DNA from: Ariolimax columbianus
Taxonomy: Eukaryota > Mollusca > Gastropoda > Stylommatophora > Arionidae
Reading direction: 5' to 3'
Length of the DNA stretch: 64,000 bases
Assembly (NCBI GenBank): GCA_036924085.1
Contig: JAVGWX010000008.1
Location: forward strand, 50,885,019 to 50,949,018
The position numbers and the translations under genes are program-made. Positions 48,900-60,800 of the stretch are shown here, piece after piece. The notes beneath the pieces are model-generated. The model was not told the DNA's origin. It saw only the letters and a list, made by a program, of their open reading frames with translations, and made no database searches. Within the stretch, counting starts at the first letter, position 1. Every line of letters begins with the position of its first letter.

Positions 48900-51800
48900 G
48901 TAAGTTTTTTTTTCTCGGTGTATATATTTTGTTTTTAACTTCACTCACAGTTCATTCATTTTAGTCTTCATCGTCATGTATCACCATACTGCCTTTGTTG
49001 TATAACTCCAGTACGAGTATGGGGCAGTCAGTTTAGGCCCTCATTGAATAAAACATGCATCAAATCATTCTTCTTCTGCGTTTATTCTGAAAAGGAAGTT
49101 TGTGACGCTGTGTCATAGTTTATAGCGAGGCTACAATATGTGTGCCTCTATCCCGACACATCCAATTTCAGCACATCATTTTTGGGTACTGGGTTTGTGT
49201 TCATTCTTCATTGGCTTACTCTGTTTCCGGTGCAGCACTTTGAAGGCAGGATAGGGTCTCAGCCAGTTATTGGTCAATGACCATGATGCAAGCAGCTAGC
49301 CATGAGTTGTTGGACGCTGTCAGCTTATTCACTGCTGCATCTTGCGGCCACCATTAAATTATTGATGTACTGTTGTAGAGGTTGTTTCTGTGGCACGTTT
49401 TAACCTTTAGCACACCCTTGTAACATCCTAGCGGACCAACTCGGCCTACAAAAAATGGTGTGAGGAAAACAATTTTTTTTTTAACGGAGACACTCCCGAC
49501 AGCCATTTAAAACAATGCTGAATACGTTTCCATATATACACAACATTTTGCCGGTTAAAGTATCGTATGTTAGATTACAAATGGACAACCACATGCACAA
49601 TATTCTCGCTTTCAATCAAACCCCAAAATACCAAATTAAGTTTAAATGGCAAATTCCTGCAGCCAAACGACAACCCAAACTATCTGGGAGTCACATTTGA
49701 TCGGCGCATGACATGGAAAAGTCAGATCGAGAGAAACCGAATGAGAGCCAGAGAAAGAATGGCAATCATGAGGAAACTTGCTGGCACAAGCTGGGGAGCA
49801 GACGAAAGCATACTAAAGAAACTGTACACTGGAAGAGTGAGACCAGTTCTCGAGTATGGCATTGCGGCATGGACAACAGCAGCAAAGGCGAACTTCGATA
49901 AAGTTAGCAAACTTCAAAACCAAGCCATGAGAGTTATAACAGGAGGCATGAAGTCAACGCCAATTGTAGAACTTGAAAAGATTACAAAACTGCAATCCAT
50001 GACCGATAGAAGAGACTGCAGAGCCCAGCTGCAGTCAGAGCAACTCCGAAGACTGACTGACCATCCAATGCACCAGAGACTAAACAATTTGGGAACTGGG
50101 AAACTAAAGCGGAGAAACTTTGCAGAAATAGCCAAAGCAAAGATGCACGAAGATCCCATAAACGCACAAACACCAAAGCCCATCACTACTGTACGAAAAC
50201 CTACCTGGAGGCAGGATATATTTCCAGAGGTGGTAGAAAATATACCAGGTATTGGAAACAAAAACTGCCATACTGAAAAAGAAAGGAGAGATACTACCCT
50301 AAGCTTTATATCGAAAAACTACCCAAGCATGGACTGGACCAATGCATACACTGACGGTTCTGTAACAAACACTACACAGAACGGAGGGGCAGGAGCATTC
50401 CTGAACCTACCAAATTGCAGAAAAATAACACTGTCATTCGCTACTGGTAAGTACACAAGCAATTTCAGAGCGGAGGCAGAGGCACTGAGGGCGGCAGTGG
50501 AAGAAATGGTGACACATAAAGAAAATGAAAGCCATATAGTCCTGCTTACAGATGCTCTCGCCGTAGTCACAGCGCTAAAAAGCCAGAAAAACACTGAGCT
50601 TAATGACTTAAGAACAGCACTCTGTCAACTATGCCAGCAGTCCGCACCAAAAAGGGTAGTGGTACAGTGGGTCCCATCACACTGCAACATCCAAGGCAAC
50701 GAGGAGGTAGACAGACTGGCAAAAGAAGGTGCAAGACTACCACAAACAGATACTAGTATGACGTATGAAGAGTCAAAACGGCTTATCAAAGCCAGATACA
50801 TGACCAAATGGGAAACCGAACATACTGGTTACACCAAAAACGATGCATATTACCAGCTGAACAGAAGAGAGCAGGTCGTTGTCTTCAGACTTCGCACTGG
50901 CCACAATAGACTGACGTACCACCTATTCAACACATTGAAGATAGGTGGAACCGACGAATGCCCGTGTGGTACCGGGAAAATGACCGCTGAACATCTGCTG
51001 CAGAACTGCCCGGCATACGAGGATCAGAGAGAGCAGATGTTGCCATCACCAGTGGAACCACAAGACAAGCTCTATGGCAGTGTCGACAGCCTCAGGATGA
51101 CCGCCGCTTTTTTCGAAAAAATAATGGTTACTGTCTGACTGCGTACGAAGAAGAAGAAGAAAGATTACAAATGGCTTTTGAACAGTTTTAATTTTGTATA
51201 CGCCGTTTGGAGCAAGCCGACTTTTTGCGAAAGGTGAATTAAGTTTTTGGTAAAGATCTTTATCGAGTAGATCTGTTTATTTTGCTTGTTTAGGTGAAAG
51301 AACTACGTTTGAATTGGAAACTAACAGTTGTGTCGATATTGTAAACACAGTATCGATACATTGTCGTGGTTTCCATGGTTTTCTATCGGAGCGACTAGGC
51401 AGGCCTAGTGGTCGAGTCCAAATTTTTTCCAGAGATTTTCATAAATTTTCAACTTCATCTTTTTGAATCTCAGAAACTAATAAACACACAACAAAAACAA
51501 CACCCACATTTTCGTTATTCAATTGTGTCTCTACACAAGAAAATCATATTTATTGACAAACAAACAGAAAAGTTACAAATTTTGAAAGTTGACTACCATA
51601 GTGAGAAATTAATTAGGTAAAATTTTCGTCAACAAAAATTTTGAGTGCCAAAGGATATAATAGTAGGGTGAGGTTGCTAAGTATATACAAATTTAACAAA
51701 ATCATCTTTTACAACAACCGCAGAAGAGTTCAGTAGACCTGTGCTTTCCTCTCGGGATTCACCCAATGGATCTTTGTCATAAGTACACAAGCAATTTCAG

Positions 51801-54800
51801 AGCGGAGGCAGAGGCACTGAGGGCGGCAGTGGAAGAAATGGTGACACACAATGAAAATGAAAGCCATATAGTCCTGCTTACAGATGATCTCGCCGTAGTC
51901 ACAGCGCTAAAAAGCCAGAAAAACACTGAGCTTAATGATTTAAGAGCAGCACTCTGCAAACTGTGGCAGCAGTCCGCACCAAAAAGGGTAGTGGTACAGT
52001 GGGTCCCATCACACTGCAACATCCAATGCAACGAGGAGGCAGACAGACTGGCAAAAGAAGGTGAAAGACTACCACAAACAGATACTAGTATGACGTACGA
52101 AGAGTCAAAACGGCTTATCAAAGCCAGATACATGACCAAATGGGAAACCGAACATACTGGTTACACCAAAAACGATGCCTATTACCAGTTGAACCGAAGA
52201 GAGCAGGTCGTTGTCTTTAGACTTCGCACTGGCCACAATAGACTGAGGTACCACCTATTCAACAAATTGAAGATAGGTGGTACCGACGAATGCACGTGCG
52301 GTACTGGTAAAATGACCGCTGAACATCTGCTGCAGAACTGCCCGACATACGAGGATCAGAGAGAGCAGATGTGGCCATCACCAGTGGAACTGCAAGACAA
52401 GCTCTATGGCAGTGGCGACAGCCTCAGGATGACCGCCGCTTTTTTAGAAAAAATAATGGTTACTGTCTGACTGCGTACGAAGAAGAAGAAGAAAGAAGGA
52501 TCTTTGTCATAGGTCACATACATATCCTTTAGAGTTCAGATTTAAACTTTACCTTCTGGTTGAATTTGGAAAAAATTATGTCTTACAGGCCAGGATGCAC
52601 AAACTCAGTATGTCAAATATTTGTTGTCAAAATGAAATAAATTAATATTAAACAAATAGAACTACAATTATGATTAAAAGATCTAAAGACACATAATTAC
52701 TTCTTCTGCGTTCGTTCTCAAACTCCTACTACCAAGCCCTGAACAGGCCTTTGCAAGTAGCAGGATGTAGTCCGGAGAACAGAATGGGTTGTGGCGCTAG
52801 TTTACAGCTTGACTGCGATATTTGCACCTTTCGGTCCGACACATCCGTCTTCGGCAGGACACATAATTAAATTTCTAACATGAAGTATTCATAATAACAT
52901 TTATATTAGTATGAAACGTTAAATGTCATTAATGTCGGAGAGATACCACGTAATTTATTATTATTTTGACTCACGGCATGTGTTGAAATTGTTATTTTAT
53001 CTTCTCTAAAGTTATACCACTTTTTCTGCCGTCCTTTTCATAGTCTTAACTAGTATTGCATATGCAAGTGTAATCCAGTTGGATGATTATTGGTCTCAGT
53101 CCAGGAAAGAAAAAAATGTCAATGTATAAAAAGCACAACCTTATTAAATTCACAACATGTTTATAGACATCGATCAATTGTCAAAAAACATAAGCTTTCT
53201 GCTTTCTTGTTTACAAAATTACGTATATTTCTTGTATCTGCATAATTTTTCAGCGCGTCATGCCCCAACGCGGTTGTTGATTTTGAGAATCTCACAACTT
53301 TTTAAGAAATAAAAAAACAAAATGTGTGTGTGTGTGTAGAGACATATATTAATAAAGGACTTGTTGGTGTTATTGTGTGTATGTTAGTTTCTGAGATACA
53401 AGAAGATGGAGTGATAATGGTGAAAAATCAATAGACTCACATGGTAGCGTTCCTTGGTTAGGGGGAAACATTTTTTTACTTAAAACGTACTATTGCAATT
53501 GATGTTTGCTGTAATGACTATGTCTGTCACTTCGACTTTAGACGTAATTATTGTATCTATATAAACAAACTAAATGGATCTACCTCTGAAAAATCTGTTG
53601 CGGAAACTTAACGCCCCCATTCTCAATAATGGGTAAATCTTAAAATCCAAGTGAAAAACAGAAGAATCCTTTCCAAAATCTGAAACAAATGAAAAAAATC
53701 GCCATTGTTTTTGTCTAACCGTACATGACAGAAGTTTTAACTCTCTACAATCAAAAGAGCAGGATGCTCAGCCGTTACTAGGCAATAAGCCTGTAGTTTA
53801 TTAACGATAAAGCAATGACCTTAAAGTTGGCGGCATGCAACGCCAGTGGAATGGAGCCAAATCATTGTAATCTCATTCCGCTGGGCCGGAAAAAATGAAA
53901 CTAAAGCTACACATGCACTGAGAATTTCACCATACTTATTGTTATTTCAAAACCCAGATTGTCGTAACTAAGAGAAACACTAGTGTTAGATGTCGTAACT
54001 AAGTGAACACTGGTGTTAGATATCGGACAAATGGAACTAACATGTTTTACGTTCTGCTGATCTTGACCGATTGGGACTGTAAAAAGTTAATGATTCACAC
54101 TTGAACGCTATTATTTACCTTTGAAAGGAAATCTAAATGAATGTGATAAGCTCTAACATTTGACCTGGTCTTTGCATCATCTGTCAGGTCTAGTTGTGCT
54201 TCTCCAGCCTCAAATTCAAGTAAACTGCCCAAAGACAGCAACAACAGTCAAATGATTATAGTAAGATGTTTTTATTCTTTAAGTTGATATTTAATTAAGT
54301 GTATAGTTAAAAGATGATTCCAAAAGGTACAAAGCTGTCATATAAGAGGCAGGGAAAATGAAGTTAACATTTTAATTATAATACCTTAGAGTGTGTGTGT
54401 GTGTATGAGATGTGATCAAAAAGTTTCAGGATTGGCAGAATAATTCTGAAATATCAGGACACATGTTGACCTGAACCTATTGTGCATGTAGTCTGTGTCA
54501 CGTCAGCTCTTCTTGTCTGGTTTATTTACAGTAGTGCTTTGTCCTTACAGTGGTGCTAATGCGGCACATTTCGCACACGAGGTGAAAAATGTAGCTCCCC
54601 TCATGTCGCAGTGAAAGTGAACCAAAATAAGTGTAATGCTGTCATATTATTTATATTTTTTCTAGGACGCAGGCCAAAAGAAATTTGGTGTGACTCATTG
54701 TCCTGTGTGCAGTATGGTATATTCCCATGCTGATCCCATAGATGAGGCAGCTCATGCCAAGTTCCACAAACGGCTTATTGAAGTTCTTAAGTTTCCAGTA

Positions 54801-57800
54801 AGTTTTAGTTGTTTTGAAAAAAAAAGTGAAGTTGTGTTAAGAAATGTATGTTACATTCACTGACATGGCAGCTGTGAAAGATAAGTAATCAAATGTAGCA
54901 TGGTACAACTGTTTCAGCTAAAGAACACTAACTGTAATTCTAAGCAAATTTATGTTTCTTGAAACTTGTAGGTAGTTTAGTAAAGTTTTGGAAAGGGTTT
55001 GTGACTTGATCTTGTCTTAACTTCACTATGATTGCAGACTTTTCTCTTCACACTGTTGCATACAACATTATCATCATCTGGTTGATCAGTCCAGAGACTG
55101 GTTGTAAGGTTGTCTGAGTATGTCTCTAGTTGACCCTATCCTCTGGTTGATCAGTCCTGAGACTGGTTGTAAGGTTGTCTGAGTATGTCTCTCTAGTTGA
55201 CCCTATCCTCTGGTTGATCAGTCCTGAGACTGGTTGTAAGGTTGTCTGAGTATGTCTCTCTAGTTGACCCTATCCTCTGATTGATCAGTCCAGAGACTGG
55301 TTGTAAGGTTGTCTGAGTATGTCTCTCTAGTTGACCCTATCCTCTGATTGATCAGTCCAGAGACTGGTTGTAAGGTTGTCTGAGTATGTCTCTCTAGTTG
55401 ACCCTATTCTCTGCAGCTCTCGTCATTTCAGCATAGGTTTGTACTTTAATGTCCCTGCATGCCTGGGATGTAAAATTGAATCTTGGACGCCCGGGCCCTC
55501 TTTTCCCTTGAATCTTGCCCTCTAGTATCTTCTGTCGAAGACTTTCAAATCTCATATTGTAGGGGACGGCGTGGCCTAGTGGTAAAGTGACACGGCTCAC
55601 AACCCAAAGGTGCTGGGTTCGATCCCCATCACAGCACCTGCCGTTACCCCAGGGAAGCAAACCCTTAGAAAATGCAGGAGGAAGCAGACCCTTACATAAA
55701 ATGCATTGGGCCGACAGGCGCAAAATAAAAACCACAGTGCAACGCACACCACCTTGAAAAATAGAGAAATAAGGCAAACGCCCCCAAAAAAAAAAATTTC
55801 TTATATTGTGACCCAGCCAACTCAACCTACGTTTTTGAATCATATGCAATATTTGTCTTTGTGCGCCCACTTCAGAGCACTTTTTTCTTCTTTCCAACTC
55901 TCTCTTTCCATTCTATGGCAGCACCACATTTCAAACGCTTCCAATCTCTTTTCATCCTTCTTTGCTAGAGTCTATTTTTCAACCACATTCAGTGCTATTG
56001 GTCAGGAATGAGTGGCGATTACTATTTTCCTCAGTTTTATTCTGATATTCTTTGAGGTTAACAATTTCTGTTTTTATCTGAAGTCCTTTTTTGCCATTAC
56101 AATCCTTATATGAGAAACATTTAGTAATCTGGGCTAATTTTGCAGATTTGTGTCTTTCCATCTAGAAAAAATGTAGGAATTCCGTGCGATAAAGTTTTAT
56201 TAATATAAAGTAAATTAATAGCGCATGAGCTGCATCGGTCAGCGACTCATAGCTGACTGCTAGCGTCAGGGCCAGCGAACCAAAGCTGCCAAGACCCTTC
56301 TACACCTCCACGTGGTGATCCTGGATAACAGGCTGCAACAGAGCAGACTGGCTAAGGAGAAGGGATCGAAGAGGGAATGCTAACCCAGTACTCACAAAAT
56401 GCTTGCTGAAGTCGGATCGAAAGGTGCAAATATCGCAGTCAGGCTGTAAACTATGACACAACGCATTCCGTTCTCTGGACTACATTCTGCTACTTAAACC
56501 CTTTCAGAGTTTCGTAGCGGGAGATTGAGAGCGAACGAAGCCAAGCCAAATAAATTAATGTTGGCCAAATTGTGCAAAAGTTACGGTCTAGATATCGTAA
56601 GACCCACAATTGAACTATCTATGACATGGAAGTATTCGTAATAAAGATTATATTTTGGTATGAAGCATTATGTCATTAATGAGGAGGTGGAAATTAGATA
56701 TGAAGATTATTTTTGGTTATTGCAACGTGTTTTGCCGATATATCCGTCAATTCCTTTCCACTTACTTTTCATATTATGTGCCCCAGTCAAAGTCAGAATC
56801 GGATGTATGTTGAATATCTATGAGTAGCCCAGATGCGTGATCATGGACTGGTCAAATAAATCATTTCTCAGATCTTCAAGCCAAACTTTCGTTGCGATAA
56901 ATGCGTTAAAAACTTTCAAAGGTCATAACATGCACAAATATCCACCTACTGGAAATAACTACAGTTAAACTTCAGTGCGCAGGGGTGGACACAACTATCA
57001 TGTAAAGCTGTTGAACAAAAAAATTCCACAAACTAAATTGCGAAACATAAACATGTTTCAGAGGTTGGCTTTGGTTGTGACGGATTGCCATTTTTAGTTT
57101 ATCAGCAGCCTATTTTGTCACCTACATGCTGAAAAGGGTTAACGTTGGCATGTTTATACATGAAAGTTGAACAGAATTAACTTAATACCAATGTCTGGCA
57201 ATATTGAGTATAAAATATCAAAGTATTTAAGACAAATATCCAATGAACTAAAATTCTTCACATGTGCTTTGTGCCTGTCAGGGTTGGAAAAAAGAGCGAG
57301 TTGTGCAGGAATATCCAGAGGATCTTGGTCGTGTCATTCTTGTTTTGCCTGATGATGCCAAGTATGCCAAAAGGAAGGTAGGTGTTGAGTTGACTGATCT
57401 TATTTCTGCCGAAGATGAATGTGTCGGACAGAAAGGTGCAATATCACAATCAAGCTGTAAACTAGCGACACAACGCATTCCGTTCTTTGGACTACATCCT
57501 GATACATACAAAGCCCTGTTTAAGGCTCGGTAGTGGGAGATTGAGAACGAATGCAGAAGAAGAAATGAACTTATTTACTTAGTCACTCCACTTCTAGCCT
57601 AGAATAGGTTTCTCAGAAAGAGCGCCAGACTTTTCTAACAGCTGTCTCCTCTTGACCTGGTTCCAATCTAGTCACAAAAACTGCCAGACTGAAAAAGAAA
57701 GGAGAGATACTACCCTAAGCTTTATATCGAAAAGCCACCCAAGCATGGACTGGACTCATACATACACCGACGGTTCTGTAACAAACACTACACAGAACGG

Positions 57801-60800
57801 AGGGGCAGGAGCATTCCTGAACCTACCAAATGGCAGAAAAATAACACTGTCATTCGCTACTGGTAAGTACACAAGCAACTTCAGAGCAGAGGCACTGAGG
57901 GCGGCAGTGGAAGAAATGGTGACACACAAAGAAAATGAAAGCCATATAGTCCTGCTTACAGATGCTCTCGCCGTAGTCACAGCGCTAAAAAGCCAGAAAA
58001 ACACTGAGCTTAATGACTTAAGAGCAGCACACTGCCAACTGTGCCAGCAGTCCGCACCAAAAAGGGTAGTGGTACAGTGGGTCCCATCCCACTGCAATAT
58101 CCAAGGCAACGAGGAGGCAGACAGACTGGCAAAAGAAGGTGCAAGACTACCACAAACAGATACTAGTATGACGTACGAAGAGTCAAAACGGCTTATCAAA
58201 GCCAGATACATGACCAAATGGGAAACCGAACATACTGGTTACACCAAAAACGATGCCTATTACCAGTTGAACCGAAGAGAGCAGGTCGTTGTCTTTAGAC
58301 TTCGCACTGGCCACAATAGACTGAGGTACCACCTATTCAACAAATTGAAGATAGGTGGTACCGACGAATGCCCGTGCGGTACCGGTAAAATGACCGCTGA
58401 ACATCTGCTGCAGAACTGCCCGACATACGAGGATCAGAGAGAGCAGATATGGCCATCACCAGTGGAACTGCAAGGCAAGCTCTATGGCGGTGTCGACAGC
58501 CTCAGGATGACCGCCGCTTTTTTTCGAAAAAATAATAGTTACTGTCTGACTGCGTACGAAGAAGAAGAAGACAATCTAGTCCATGGTCTCTTATAGACTG
58601 TCTTATGTTGACATCTCAGAAAAATGTGAGTGATGTCTTGATCTGGATCCGTTACGTTTGATTCCCATGACTGCTATTGTAGTCGATGTTCTTTCATTCT
58701 GCAGACATGGTCGAGCCACTAAAGTTGAAGTTTTCTCCACCTGAGTCTGCAAGGGCTGGGCATCTAAATCTTGTCATATTGTCCGATTGCGGATCTTGCC
58801 TCTTCTTGACACTTGGACCACCTGCTTTAAATATCTCATTTCTGATTCTTGAAGCTGGCTTTTCTGAGTCATTGTTGTCCATAACTCACAACAAGATGTC
58901 TAATGATCATAAGATTTATTCTTCTCCATTTTCTTCTTCCTCTGTGCTCTTCCTGACACGGGGGCGGCTTTGACCAAACTTCCGGCACTTACCCCTACCT
59001 CCACAAATCTTTGAAGTGGTATCTCCCTCTGCTTACTCTACTTCATTTTCTGATATAAACATGTACAGTGAATGCCTATATTCTTTATAAAGATACTACC
59101 ACGGGCAGCAAAATGTCATCAAACAAGTTTCACCAAATTCTCAGTACAACCCTTGTTGATGCAGCAACTGCTGCTTCTAGTGCCAGTGTACATTTGGATC
59201 GTCTATCTGCCAGACACTTCATCAACAAATATGACAATCCCAAACACAAACCAAGATGTGTTTGCAATGCTGCTGGGAAGCAATGTTGCTTTGTGTGTTG
59301 TCCCATGCTTTGAAGTGTATCATACTGTGGACAAGTATGGGGAGCGGCACCAACAGCAGTAGCATTTGGATTATGAACCATGGAATATATGTACATACAG
59401 GTTAGTTGCAATGTAGAAATGAAAACAGGACTTTTAATGAGAAAAATTATAGACAATATGATATCTTCTTCTTCGTTCGTTCTCAATCTCCATCTACCAA
59501 ACCCTGAAAGGGCTTAAGTAGCAGAATGTAGTCCAGAGAACAGAATGCGCTGTGTCATAGTTTACAGCTTGACTGCGATATTTGTACCTTTCGGTCCAAC
59601 ACATCCGACTTCAGCAAGCATTTTTTGAGTACCGGGTTAGCATTTTCTCTTCGATCCCTTCTCCTTAGCCAGTCTGCCCTGCTGCAGCCTGTTATCCAGG
59701 ATCACCACATGGAGGTGTAGAAGGGTCTTGGTAGCTCTGGTTCGCTGGCCCTGACGCTAGCAGTCAGCTATGGGTCGCTGACCACTGCAGTTCATGCACT
59801 GCTTAGAGACAATATGATATAATTTTTTTATTTAATAAAAAATATTTGCCTGAAAAATAAAGCATCTTACAAGGCACAAATAACACTAAAACAAAACATG
59901 TTAGAAATGATCTAAGCATCAAATAATGTTTTATATCATGTCATCTAACATGTCATCAGCATTGAAATCAATGATCTATTTTTTGTAAAATTCTTCTTTG
60001 AATGTACCTTTGTTTTTTTTACGATAAATGGTGTAAATCTAAGGTGGCTGCCAAGGTTACATAATGATGTCAAAATTGTTAAACAAGGTCATCTCTGAAC
60101 ATTATCTCAAAGTCCCAAGTTTATTGGTTGATTTTGTTTTGATTTTCAAAAATTATCACCCTTAAAATTGATCGTGTCAAAACAATGCGGTGGCACTGGG
60201 CCAGACATGGCTGATAAAAGTGTAGCAACGAAAGGGTTAAGCCCCGTACTTTTGTCATGGTTGCAGTGAAAAAGGCAAATGCAAAGTTAGGTATGGCTTG
60301 GCTTGGCTTGGCTTCGTTCGTTCTCAATCTCCCGCTACCAAACTCTAAAAGGGCGTAAGTAGCAAAATGTAGTCCAGAGAACAGAATGCGTTGTCGTAGT
60401 TTACAGCTTGACTGCGATATTTGCACCTTTCGGTCCAACACATCCGACTTCAGCAACAAAGTTAGATATGATAAAAGAAATATTAAACATAGGAGCAAGG
60501 AATAGATAGTCAAAAAGTATAAAGCATTAATTAGACCTAGATTGAAGTACTGTTTTGCAAGTGTGAAGTCCATATTGTAGAGGAGATATAAACATGCTGG
60601 AAAGGATACAAAAAAGAGTGACAAAGTGGGATTCTTGAATTACAGTTATGAGGAAAAACTCAGAAAAACATGCCTACAGTGTCTAGAAAAGAGAAGAATT
60701 TGGGGTGACAATACAAGTTTATAAGATAATCAAGGAAAGGATAAATTAGACTAACAAGTTTTTCAAAATATGACCACCTACAAGAACAATCGGGCATATC

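Noticed and set aside
49713..50261. Several antisense and offset frames over the LINE RT/RNase H region
   Set aside because: They are shadows of the single conserved plus-strand LINE frame.
57416..57560. Short SINE as part of the ESCO coding exon
   Set aside because: The exon closes at AAG/gtaggt with matching length to the family; the SINE begins afterwards.
58694..58882. Minus-strand frame with charged sequence as a host exon
   Set aside because: No splice signals or family match; it lies next to a piggyBac remnant and may be part of that element.
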